DNA from: CAYZPE01 sp964626625
GTDB taxonomy: Bacteria; Patescibacteriota; Minisyncoccia; Phycocordibacterales; CAYZPE01
Reading direction: 5' to 3'
Length of the DNA: 10,317 nucleotides
Assembly (NCBI GenBank): GCA_964626625.1
Contig: CAZVFV010000024.1
Location: 1-10,317 of the forward strand
How positions within the stretch are numbered: position 1 is the first letter of the stretch; every line of letters starts with the position of its first letter. Under the pieces are notes generated by a model. That model was not told the origin of the DNA and ran no database searches. It saw only the letters and a program-made list of their open reading frames with translations. The position numbers and the translations under genes were made by a program. Positions 1 to 6,665 of the stretch are shown one piece after another.

Positions 1-140
1 TTAAAAATCCCATTATTGTAGCTACTATGCCAACTGAACTACCCAAAAGAGGTGCGAGGAGAAGTATTTCAGGTGCCCAACCAACAGGAGTAATAAAACA
101 TTTACCGCTGCACCCACAGCAAAAACAGAATCAGAACCCT
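1..140 (-). other. Unresolved region downstream of secF; possible frameshifted small membrane-protein gene
   Basis: On the minus strand a short frame opens with GTG at 162, overlaps the end of secF and stops at 25 (45 codons). It encodes a hydrophobic stretch rich in V, A and L. A second open frame, offset from the first, covers most of 1-120 and runs off the window edge. It reads roughly PVGWAPEILLLAPLLG and also looks like a membrane segment. Together they could be one short membrane protein broken by a frameshift or a base error, or chance hydrophobic frames. I do not recognise a family. No convincing start codon or ribosome binding site decides the matter. Confidence 0.25.
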
Positions 141-1043
141 TTACAGCACCTTCTTCTGCCACTTCTCAAGAACAACAAGAAGGGGTGCTGCGAGGAAAAT
201 CGATGAGTATGTTCCAGCAACAATTCCCACTAAAAGAGTAAGGGCAAAATGATTTGTTGAACTTGGTCCGAGGACATAGAGAGCGCCAAGCGCCAGAGCT
301 GTTGTAAAAGAAGTATTGAATGATCGACTAACTGTTTGAGAAAGAGACTTTCCTGCTGTTTCTTCAAAACTTTCATTTGTACGATACTCATCTTTTAATT
401 TTAGATTTTCTCGAATTCTATCAAACACTACGATTGTATCCGCTACAGAGTAGCCAAAGATTGCAAGAAGTGCGGTAACAAAAAGCGCGTCAATCTCATA
501 CCCTAAATAATAACCGAGAATAGCAAATACCCCTGTTGGGATAATAAGGTCATGAATAAGTGCAACAATCGCAACCAGTCCATACTTCCATGAAGCAACT
601 GGTTTTGAAACCTTTCTAAAAGCAAATGTAATAAAGAGAATTATCATAAACACAACCAAAGAAAGTGCGACAGTTGCCTTTCCTTTAAGTTCTGCGCCGA
701 TTGCTGGACCGATATTATTAAACCTTTCAACCACAACAGTCTCTCCTTCTAATAAAACACCGAGAACACGTGTTCGTTCTGTTTCAGAGAGTGCTCGAGC
801 ACGTAACGTTATACCATTTTCACCTGAAGGACGGAGTGAATACACACCAAGATCAAGTGAGTTAAGACCCTCTTCAAGAGTTGTAATTGGAGGACGTGTT
901 TCAGGATAAGAAATTTCAACAAGAACCCCTCCAGCAAAATCAATACTTGGTCGCAAACCATATATAAAAATCGAAGCAATTGAAGCTATGACCAGCAATA
1001 CTGAGAATCCTAGGAATATATTTTTGTGCTTTATGATTTTCAT
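141..1043 (-). CDS. secF: Protein translocase subunit SecF
   Basis: SecF is the smaller half of the SecDF accessory complex, which sits in the cytoplasmic membrane and helps complete SecYEG-dependent export, using the proton gradient in characterised bacteria. The 300-residue product has a first membrane helix at about 8-28, then SIDFAGG (33-39), the SecF version of the conserved GIDFxGG motif. An extracytoplasmic domain spans about 40-120. Five more helices follow, including the hallmark GYSVADTIVVFDRIREN (197-213). The frame is open upstream to 1145, but that part overlaps secD and is not SecF-like. I therefore place the start at the ATG at 1043, four bases after the secD stop, which implies translational coupling. 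Length and motifs are normal for the family. The identification is secure; the start is very likely. Confidence 0.96.
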   Translation of the reverse strand: MKIIKHKNIFLGFSVLLVIASIASIFIYGLRPSIDFAGGVLVEISYPETRPPITTLEEGLNSLDLGVYSLRPSGENGITLRARALSETERTRVLGVLLEGETVVVERFNNIGPAIGAELKGKATVALSLVVFMIILFITFAFRKVSKPVASWKYGLVAIVALIHDLIIPTGVFAILGYYLGYEIDALFVTALLAIFGYSVADTIVVFDRIRENLKLKDEYRTNESFEETAGKSLSQTVSRSFNTSFTTALALGALYVLGPSSTNHFALTLLVGIVAGTYSSIFLAAPLLVVLEKWQKKVL

Positions 1044-1047
1044 ATTC

Positions 1048-2379
1048 TTATTTTCCAAAACCTTTACCAAATAAAAAGCGAGAAATAGGACCTGATTCAG
1101 TGCCTCGAGGGGCAAATACATAGAGTAACAAGCGGTTAACTCCAATAGCAGTTATGAGATTCACCACCACTCCAAGCATGAGAACTAATGCAAATCCTTT
1201 AATGAGAGATGTACCGAACCAAAATAAAATTGAAGCAGTAATAATGTTTGAGATATTTGAATCACGAACCGATGACCATGCTCGAGAAAAACCTTCTTTA
1301 ATTGATTCCTGAATACTTTTTCCTGAAGCAATTTCTTCACGCATTCGTTCAAAAACCAACACATTAGCATCAACAGCCATACCGAGAGACATAACAAAAC
1401 CTGCAATTGCAGCCGCTGTCATTGTAACTGGAATAAGTTTAAACAAAGCGAGCATAACCACAACATAGATTGCGAGAGAAATAATCGCCAAAAATCCAGG
1501 GAGGCGATACCAAGCAAGAAGGAAAATTGCAATAAGTAAGAATCCGTACATACCAGCAATAACTCCAGCTTGAACAGCATCATGGCCCAAAGTCGCTCCA
1601 ACAACTTGACTACCAACAAGTTCAATAGGAACAGGTAATGCTCCAAGGTTTAGATTACGAACCAACACTCGAGCTTCTTCGATTGAAAAACCTCCAGAAA
1701 TAACAGCTCTGCCATCAGAAATTTCTTCTCGAATTACCGGAACAGAAATCGCCACTCCATCAAGAAATATTGCGAGAACTTTTCCCGTATTATCTTTAGT
1801 AAGTTTTGCAAAAAGTTCCTTACCTTCAGTATTAAACATAAGAAGTACAGAAGGTTCACCGAGTCCTGTATTTTGCTGAGCGAATTGTAATTCTGCTTTC
1901 TGTAAAAAACGACCCGTTAGATTTGTTGAAACAAAAACATCATCTGGGCCAAGATTTTCTATCTCTTCTTGACTCTGAGGTAAATTATCACGCTGTAACT
2001 TAAATTCTAAAAGAGGAGTTTTACCAAGAACGTCGACAGCCTTATCAATGTCAGTTACCCCAGGGAGTTCAACAATAAGTCGTTGCTCAGAATTCCCTGA
2101 AATAACACCTCCCTCTTCAACCTGAACAAGAGGTTCAGAAACACCGAATACATTCACTCTTCTTTCGATTACATCCTTAAGGGCTGTCATTGCCTCTGAA
2201 ACCTGACTAGACTCCACCCCAGAAACATCGGCCTTATATACAAGCTGAGTACCACCATCGAGATCTAATCCGAGTTTAAAGGCATACTCTGAATTACCCT
2301 GCTCTGAGTTATATACAAAAAATCCTATAGCACAAGCTACAAGGACAATAATGACTGCACTTATTCTTTTTCCAAACAT
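1048..2379 (-). CDS. secD: Protein translocase subunit SecD
   Basis: SecD is the partner of SecF in the membrane complex that assists late steps of protein export. The 443-residue product begins with a membrane helix at about 6-24, followed by the signature GLDLDGG (37-43). A periplasm-like P1 region of about 45-265 includes RLIVELPGV (100-108), typical of SecD. Five C-terminal helices contain GMAVDANVLVFERMREE (333-349), the conserved SecD TM4 motif. At 443 residues it is the compact form, shorter than the roughly 600-residue enterobacterial protein. The ATG at 2379 is preceded by an AGGA-type SD about ten bases upstream. It lies 42 bases after the dehydrogenase gene and 4 bases before secF, so secD and secF are surely co-transcribed. 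Confidence 0.97.
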   Translation of the reverse strand: MFGKRISAVIIVLVACAIGFFVYNSEQGNSEYAFKLGLDLDGGTQLVYKADVSGVESSQVSEAMTALKDVIERRVNVFGVSEPLVQVEEGGVISGNSEQRLIVELPGVTDIDKAVDVLGKTPLLEFKLQRDNLPQSQEEIENLGPDDVFVSTNLTGRFLQKAELQFAQQNTGLGEPSVLLMFNTEGKELFAKLTKDNTGKVLAIFLDGVAISVPVIREEISDGRAVISGGFSIEEARVLVRNLNLGALPVPIELVGSQVVGATLGHDAVQAGVIAGMYGFLLIAIFLLAWYRLPGFLAIISLAIYVVVMLALFKLIPVTMTAAAIAGFVMSLGMAVDANVLVFERMREEIASGKSIQESIKEGFSRAWSSVRDSNISNIITASILFWFGTSLIKGFALVLMLGVVVNLITAIGVNRLLLYVFAPRGTESGPISRFLFGKGFGK

Positions 2380-2395
2380 AATAGTATTATCCTAC

Positions 2396-2413
2396 ATGTT
2401 TTAAGAAAAACAT
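2396..2413 (-). other. Small hairpin between the dehydrogenase gene and secD
   Basis: The 42-base gap holds a perfect 7-bp inverted repeat, ATGTTTT and AAAACAT with a 4-base loop, just upstream of the secD ribosome binding site. No U-run follows on the minus strand, so it is not a standard terminator. It could mark a processing or regulatory site between the sugar genes and secDF, or be chance in AT-rich DNA. Confidence 0.3.
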
Positions 2414-2421
2414 CAATTATT

Positions 2422-3276
2422 CTATTTTTTCTTAGTTTTCTTACCGTACACCCCTTGTAGAAGATCAAGATCCTTATTTGTTGTAGTAAGTAAGTCCACA
2501 TTCTTCTTTTCAAGTGCTTGAAGAGCCTTTAATCCACTTACATCCTTAATAGTTTTTTTGTACATTTCAATAAAAGCAGCGAAATCCTTAATAAAACAAA
2601 CACCCCCTGCTCCCCGCCCACTCTGATGAACAGGATTGTTGTAATACGACGCATCTTTTGTCATATACGGATCTGCATTCATTGCTTTTTGTATCTCCTT
2701 GTAATCTGCACCAACACCTTCTGCTACGTCGTAAATAAAATTTGAAAATAATATTCTAAAAACACCGTGAACATTATGTGTGTATTTAAAAAGCTCTGCT
2801 TCAGAAGCGGTCATAATCTGCTCATAAGAACTTTTTGGTAAAAGACTCAGAACTTTTTTTGCGTGCTTTTTGTGTTGAGGTTTTTTACTTGGAAAACCTA
2901 CAATATTCATAATCGGCTTTTTGGCATCTTTTTTGGCACTTCGAGCAATTAAAAATTCTGGTGAAAAAAGAACTATCTTATCGGGGTTTTTTTGCTGTAA
3001 CTCATCTGTTGTTCCAGGAATAAGAGTTGATTTAATAACGGCTATTTTACCTTTTCCAACAAGAGAAAGTGCAGAGGCGACAATCGAACTATCAAAACCT
3101 TTTGAGGTGGTCGGTGTTGGCACAGCAATAAAAACAACATCACATGCTGTTATTGCTTCTTTATTATGAACATACATCTCTTCAAGAGCATAGCGGACCA
3201 AGGAATATCCCCTGTCCTCAAAGTCATCTGCATAACTTTTACCAATAAACCCTTGTCCAATAAATCCAATTTTCAT
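2422..3276 (-). CDS. UDP-glucose/GDP-mannose dehydrogenase family protein, short form
   Basis: Enzymes of this family oxidise a nucleotide sugar twice with NAD+, for example UDP-glucose to UDP-glucuronate, in the cytoplasm. Residues here are numbered from a GTG at 3285, three codons before the ATG chosen as start. The sequence shows the N-terminal Rossmann loop GQGFIG (10-15), KSTLIPGTT (85-93), SPEFL (108-112), ELFKYTHN (164-171) with the family's Lys and Asn, and GAGGVCFIKD (225-234) with catalytic Cys230. The NAD and central domains are thus complete. The usual C-terminal UDP-binding domain is missing: the protein ends about 57 residues after the cysteine, at 287 rather than roughly 390-450. 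The tail is lysine-rich. Neither candidate start has a clear SD. The sugar transferase gene ends just upstream, so both probably serve one polysaccharide. Family is secure; the exact substrate is not. Confidence 0.88.
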   Translation of the reverse strand: MKIGFIGQGFIGKSYADDFEDRGYSLVRYALEEMYVHNKEAITACDVVFIAVPTPTTSKGFDSSIVASALSLVGKGKIAVIKSTLIPGTTDELQQKNPDKIVLFSPEFLIARSAKKDAKKPIMNIVGFPSKKPQHKKHAKKVLSLLPKSSYEQIMTASEAELFKYTHNVHGVFRILFSNFIYDVAEGVGADYKEIQKAMNADPYMTKDASYYNNPVHQSGRGAGGVCFIKDFAAFIEMYKKTIKDVSGLKALQALEKKNVDLLTTTNKDLDLLQGVYGKKTKKK

Positions 3277-3293
3277 ATTTTTCACAAAAGAAA

Positions 3294-4640
3294 CTATACA
3301 CCACTTCGAGAAAATAAAGTTTTTACAGTCTTCAAGGAAATTTTAATATCAAGAAGAATTGATCGATTTTTTATATAAAATAAATCGTACGAAAGCTTAC
3401 CTTTTGTTTCTTCTACACTAGCATTAAATTTTGGTGGTGATTTATGATAAATCTGTGCCCAACCAGAAAGTCCGGGTTTTATCAGATGTCTAATATTGTA
3501 ATAAGAAATATCTTTTTCATACACTTTAACCAAAGCTGGTATTTCTGGTCGAGGACCAATAAGAGCAAGATCTCCCTTAAAAATATTCCAAAGCTGTGGA
3601 AGCTCATCAACACGACTCCTCCTTAAAATTTTACCAACACGTGTTGGAGTCACCTCTTTCGCAATACCATCTGATTCATTATGAACCGGCATTGTTCGAA
3701 ATTTAAAAATTTGAATAATTTTATTATTCTTACCAATTCTATCCTGTTTAAAAAATAAAGGTCCTCCATCATCAATCTTTATTGCAATAAAAACAAAAGG
3801 ATAGAAAATCAAAGAAACAAGCCCAAGAATTGAAGAAACTATAATGTCCATAGAGCGTTTCAAAAAGTCATAGGTAAATTTCGACATAGCAGAAATGTTT
3901 TCAAGAAACCAACTATATTTAACAAGCGAAAGTGGAATTCTATCAAATACATCCTCATATATTTTATGCATGTCTATAAAACGTACCTTTGAAAAAAGGA
4001 GATTGTATAAATGAGAAAGAACTGGTTCGATTTTATCGTTTTGCAAATCAAGAGCAATAATTTTTACATTCTCTGAATATACTCGTTTTAAAATTTCCTC
4101 TTGAAAATCGAGTGAGGAAAGCCTGTCTGCATCGACAGAAGAAATAAACTTAAGTCCATATCGATTATTATTGTTTACCTCATGAAGTAATTCTTTCATC
4201 TCGGAACCGCTACCGATAAGGAGTGCGTTTTCATAATAACGTGAACCAAACACGCTATATCCATAAATGCGCCAGTACAAAATAAATAAAAATGAGAGAG
4301 CTAAATAGATAAATAGATTTGTTTTTGGTGTGATACCAAGATAGGGAATGAAATAAAAGAAAGCGACAGCAAGAAGACTATTTATAATTTGGGCATTAAA
4401 AATAATAATCGGTAATTTACTTTTCAAAATTGCCGTATGTTTCTCATAGAGGCCCGCTATAAAAAACACGATAACCCAAACCACAAACAAAGCGGAAAAA
4501 GGAATAAGGTGAGCTTGAATAAGTTCACGACTTGGCACATCGTGATATCTAATAAAAAGCATCAGCCATAGAGAAATAAGAAAGAGAACAACATCTCCAA
4601 TGAAGAGTATAAACGCCTCTTTACCACTTGAAATAGACAT
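3294..4640 (-). CDS. Polyprenyl (undecaprenyl) phosphate sugar phosphotransferase, WbaP/Cps2E-like
   Basis: This membrane enzyme moves a sugar-1-phosphate from a nucleotide sugar to undecaprenyl phosphate, the first committed step of a surface polysaccharide repeat unit. The 448-residue product has four N-terminal helices (about 10-30, 48-64, 80-100, 108-125), a soluble CoA-binding-like domain at about 135-245, and a bacterial sugar transferase domain from 260. That domain opens with KRSMDI (261-266) and a re-entrant or membrane helix (266-288). It then carries KFRTM (313-317), the catalytic DE pair in VDELPQLWN (344-352), IGPRPE (361-366) and KPGLSGWAQI (388-397). Length is normal for the large-type enzymes. 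The ATG at 4640 lacks a clear SD. A candidate promoter lies about 50 bases upstream. It is the first gene of the block leading through the dehydrogenase to secDF. Confidence 0.92.
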   Translation of the reverse strand: MSISSGKEAFILFIGDVVLFLISLWLMLFIRYHDVPSRELIQAHLIPFSALFVVWVIVFFIAGLYEKHTAILKSKLPIIIFNAQIINSLLAVAFFYFIPYLGITPKTNLFIYLALSFLFILYWRIYGYSVFGSRYYENALLIGSGSEMKELLHEVNNNNRYGLKFISSVDADRLSSLDFQEEILKRVYSENVKIIALDLQNDKIEPVLSHLYNLLFSKVRFIDMHKIYEDVFDRIPLSLVKYSWFLENISAMSKFTYDFLKRSMDIIVSSILGLVSLIFYPFVFIAIKIDDGGPLFFKQDRIGKNNKIIQIFKFRTMPVHNESDGIAKEVTPTRVGKILRRSRVDELPQLWNIFKGDLALIGPRPEIPALVKVYEKDISYYNIRHLIKPGLSGWAQIYHKSPPKFNASVEETKGKLSYDLFYIKNRSILLDIKISLKTVKTLFSRSGV

Positions 4641-4689
4641 ATAAAGGTGAGCTTTTAGCTTTCAGGTATTATCTGTTAGTTACAGGATA

Positions 4690-4709
4690 AAAGTATACCC
4701 CATGAGATA
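4690..4709 (-). promoter_or_regulatory. Candidate promoter for the sugar transferase operon
   Basis: On the minus strand the sequence reads TATCTCATGGGGTATAC, followed by TTTTAT. The TATACT part resembles a -10 element, and the G-run directly before it is shared with other candidate sites in the window. Of these 17 bases, 16 are repeated upstream of the RodA-family gene at 7836-7852. It lies about 50 bases before the start codon at 4640. No experimental or -35 support is visible. Confidence 0.5.
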
Positions 4710-4776
4710 TTTAAATACCATATTTAACTCTGTTTTTCAAACATCTCTTTCCCCAAGCAGTTTTCAGGTATTTCTT

Positions 4777-4790
4777 ACGGGGTATATAAT
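4777..4790 (+). promoter_or_regulatory. Candidate plus-strand promoter (GGGG-extended -10)
   Basis: ACGGGGTATATAAT on the plus strand closely matches the G-run plus TATA motif seen upstream of the neighbouring minus-strand genes. No convincing plus-strand gene starts nearby. A transcript from here would be antisense to the small gene at 4920-5186 and could run towards the glycosyltransferase at 5523. It may equally be a chance match in AT-rich DNA. Confidence 0.3.
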
Positions 4791-4835
4791 TTTAGGGGTA
4801 AGAATCAATCCCAGATGTGTATCACATAACTTGAA

Positions 4836-4868
4836 ACAAAAAACTAATGAACATGATTGTTCATTAGT
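4836..4868 (-). terminator. Rho-independent terminator of the small gene at 4920-5186
   Basis: A perfect 11-bp stem (4843-4853 with 4858-4868) with a 4-base loop is followed on the minus strand by a run of six T. It lies about 50 bases after the stop codon of the small minus-strand gene. It therefore ends that transcript and supports the gene being real. Confidence 0.75.
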
Positions 4869-4919
4869 CAAAAAAATTTCCACCGCCACATTTTTGCAAT
4901 CAAGTGAAAGTGTTCGATT

Positions 4920-5186
4920 TTAAAAAAGTGTTGGTTTATGCCGGGTGAGAAAATAAATTTCATTAACTGTCATTTCAGGACACCTCTTTATAAGATGCGT
5001 GTGCAAATCTTCCCGAAGTTCATCGAGAAACAGATGTACTTCCTCAAAAGTAACATATTCTTGCGATGCAAGCAGTAGAATTCCATCATCTGGACTGGTT
5101 GCCGGAACTGGTTTTGAAGATAATAAAACCACTAACTTCCACGCAATCTCATTCCTTCGCTCTAGTGTGAGTGGTAAGATTAACAT
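4920..5186 (-). CDS. Small protein of unknown function
   Basis: The frame encodes 88 residues with a balanced, soluble composition. It starts MLILPLTLERRNEIAWKL, has a short hydrophobic strand or helix (LVVLLSS) and an acidic helical middle (TFEEVHLFLDELREDL). The C-terminal part contains MTVNEIYFLTRH. I do not recognise a family. Evidence for a real gene is the protein-like composition, a strong terminator about 50 bases downstream, and a GGGG-preceded -10-like motif about 20 bases upstream. The leader would be only a dozen bases. The AAAGGA before the ATG sits too close for a normal SD spacing. It seems to be transcribed on its own, away from the polysaccharide block. Confidence 0.6.
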   Translation of the reverse strand: MLILPLTLERRNEIAWKLVVLLSSKPVPATSPDDGILLLASQEYVTFEEVHLFLDELREDLHTHLIKRCPEMTVNEIYFLTRHKPTLF

Positions 5187-5203
5187 TCCTTTCTAAAGGG
5201 TTA

Positions 5204-5216
5204 AATTTTATCCCCC
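5204..5216 (-). promoter_or_regulatory. Candidate promoter for the 88-residue unknown gene
   Basis: The minus strand reads GGGGGATAAAATT, a G-run followed by a -10-like AT block as at 4690-4709 and 7832-7852. Transcription would begin only about a dozen bases before the ATG at 5186. No -35 element is evident. Confidence 0.4.
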
Positions 5217-5224
5217 TGCACTCT

Positions 5225-5247
5225 GATTTTCCTTTGTAGGAAAAATC
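5225..5247. repeat. Hairpin-forming inverted repeat
   Basis: GATTTTCC and GGAAAAATC pair as an 8-bp stem with one bulged A and a six-base loop. There is no T-run on either side, so a terminator role is not supported. It is the first of four hairpins in the gene-poor stretch 5187-5522. Confidence 0.45.
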
Positions 5248-5260
5248 GAGTACTCCCGTC

Positions 5261-5298
5261 AAATTTGATTGGTGCGACACGTCACACCAATCAAATTT
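5261..5298. repeat. Perfect 14-bp inverted repeat
   Basis: AAATTTGATTGGTG (5261-5274) is exactly complementary to CACCAATCAAATTT (5285-5298), separated by ten bases. On the minus strand an AGGAGG lies at the base of the stem but no sizeable frame follows it. On the plus strand only a few T follow, so terminator function is weak. It could be an operator, a structured leader of the small gene at 4920-5186, or a dispersed palindrome. Confidence 0.6.
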
Positions 5299-5340
5299 TC
5301 CTCCTGTACACTAACACGATTTTATGGTAATTTCAAGTGT

Positions 5341-5517
5341 ATGATAGAGGTGCAAAAAAAGAAGGTTTTATACATAATCACCAAAGGTAACTTTAGCGAA
5401 ACTCCTCGGAAACCCACGGTTTTCCGACGCTCACTCACACTCACTGCCTTCCTCCACGGTAAAACAAATGTTTTCCCGACACCTTTCGAACGCCCCACTC
5501 CAATTAAAAACATATAA
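5341..5517 (+). pseudogene. Remnant of a second GT4 glycosyltransferase gene (5' end only)
   Basis: A frame from ATG at 5341 reads MIEVQKKKVLYIITKGNF. This matches the start of the intact glycosyltransferase at 5523 (LKKKILYIITKGNW) almost residue for residue. After that point homology stops and about 40 unrelated residues rich in T, P and R follow before the stop. In the matching codons most differences are silent third-base changes (TAC/TAT, ACC/ACT, AAC/AAT). The fragment therefore diverged as coding sequence and comes from an old paralogue rather than a recent tandem duplication. The non-homologous part holds two hairpins and is GC-richer than its surroundings. It might still be expressed as a 58-residue peptide, but nothing suggests a function. 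Confidence 0.55.
5406..5478. repeat. Two adjacent hairpins with a shared CGG-AAAAC core
   Basis: At 5406-5427 TCGGAAACC pairs with GGTTTTCCGA (9 bp, one bulge, 3-base loop). At 5457-5478 CGGTAAAAC pairs with GTTTTCCCG (one mismatch, 4-base loop). Both stems carry the same CGG, A-run, C core about 50 bases apart, suggesting related palindromes or a small structured RNA. Both lie inside the non-homologous part of the glycosyltransferase remnant. Confidence 0.4.
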
Positions 5518-5522
5518 CTTTT

Positions 5523-6665
5523 ATGGATAAACAAAATTTAAAGAAAAAAATACTGTATATCATAACTAAAGGTAATTGGGGTGGGGCGCAACGCTATGTA
5601 TATGACCTTGCGACCAATCTTCCAAAAGACCTCTATACAGCTGTTGTTGCGCACGGAGCAGGAGTTGAGCTTCCTAATAAACTCAACAAAGCTCACATAA
5701 AGACTATTACCATAGAAAATCTTGGTCGTGATATAAAAATCTGGAATGATATAAAAGTTTTTTTTGAATTACTCAAAATTTTTAAACAAGAGCGTCCATA
5801 TATCGTTCATTTAAATAGTTCTAAGATTGGTGGACTTGGTGCACTAGCGTGTCGTTTCTATAATCTAACAGCTGAAAATTATAAATTAAAAGCTATCTTT
5901 ACTGCTCACGGCTGGCCGTTCAAAGAAAACCGAAATATTCTCATGCGATACGTTATGAAATTTTTCTCTTGGCTTACTGTTTTTCTTTCTCACACAACAA
6001 TCGTTGTATCAGAAGATGATTTTGAAAAATCAAAAAAATTTCCTTTTGTTACAGGTAAAATTCACACTATTCATAATGGTATTTCAAAATTCCCTCTCAA
6101 AGAAGGCTTTAGAGCTCGACAATTTTTAGGTAGTAATATCGCCCAAGGTACTTGGATAGGTACAATATCTGAACTCCATCCCAATAAAGGAATCGACAAA
6201 CTTATTCGAGCTTATAAAGAAATATCTGAAGAATACAGAGACACAGCACTTGTACTCATTGGAGATGGGCAAGAAAGAAAAAACCTAGAATCACTTGTTA
6301 CGAATCTCAACCTAAATAATCATATATATTTTTTGGGACATATTGAAAATGCCAGAGAGTACCTCAAAGCCTTTGACATCTTCACCCTCACCTCTCACAA
6401 AGAAGGTCTTCCGTATGCAATCCTTGAAGCAGGTTTCGCCTCACTTCCAGTTGTTGCATCAAAAATTGGTGGCATACCAGAAATAGTACAAGATGAACGA
6501 AGTGGTATTTTAGTAGAAAGTGAAAAAGAAATATACAAAGGTCTTCAAACACTTCTACATCAACCTGACATGAGAAAAGAACTAGGAAAAGAACTAAATG
6601 GATATATTCAAGAATATTTTAATCTTGAATTATGTATGAAAAAGACACTTATTTTGTATGTATAA
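5523..6665 (+). CDS. Glycosyltransferase family 4 (GT-B fold)
   Basis: This is a retaining GT4 glycosyltransferase that transfers a sugar from a nucleotide donor to a lipid-linked or polysaccharide acceptor at the cytoplasmic face. The 380-residue product has the N-terminal acceptor domain with GGAQRYVYDLA (20-30). A hydrophobic amphipathic patch at about 140-160 may touch the membrane. The interdomain start is IGTISELHPNKGIDKLI (212-228). The donor domain has IGDGQE (246-251) and the EX7E motif E294/E302 in KEGLPYAILEA, followed by PVVASKIGGIPEIV (309-322). It is full length. No clear SD precedes ATG 5523. It is the only plus-strand gene here, preceded by a decayed 5' paralogue, and its stop abuts the stop of the convergent RodA-family gene. 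Acceptor and sugar cannot be read from the sequence. A role with the sugar transferase at 3294-4640 is inferred. Confidence 0.92.
   Translation: MDKQNLKKKILYIITKGNWGGAQRYVYDLATNLPKDLYTAVVAHGAGVELPNKLNKAHIKTITIENLGRDIKIWNDIKVFFELLKIFKQERPYIVHLNSSKIGGLGALACRFYNLTAENYKLKAIFTAHGWPFKENRNILMRYVMKFFSWLTVFLSHTTIVVSEDDFEKSKKFPFVTGKIHTIHNGISKFPLKEGFRARQFLGSNIAQGTWIGTISELHPNKGIDKLIRAYKEISEEYRDTALVLIGDGQERKNLESLVTNLNLNNHIYFLGHIENAREYLKAFDIFTLTSHKEGLPYAILEAGFASLPVVASKIGGIPEIVQDERSGILVESEKEIYKGLQTLLHQPDMRKELGKELNGYIQEYFNLELCMKKTLILYV

Noticed and set aside
141..1145. SecF start at 1145 giving 334 residues
   Set aside because: The extra 34 residues overlap the end of secD and lack SecF features. The ATG at 1043 sits right after the secD stop and starts just before the first membrane helix.
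4702..4923. Plus-strand 73-residue frame
   Set aside because: It runs through a likely promoter and the terminator hairpin of the minus-strand small gene and has unprotein-like composition.
5341..5560. Target-site duplication from a mobile element inserted in the glycosyltransferase
   Set aside because: The repeated stretch differs mainly at synonymous positions, far too diverged for a recent insertion duplicate, and no transposase or terminal repeats are present.
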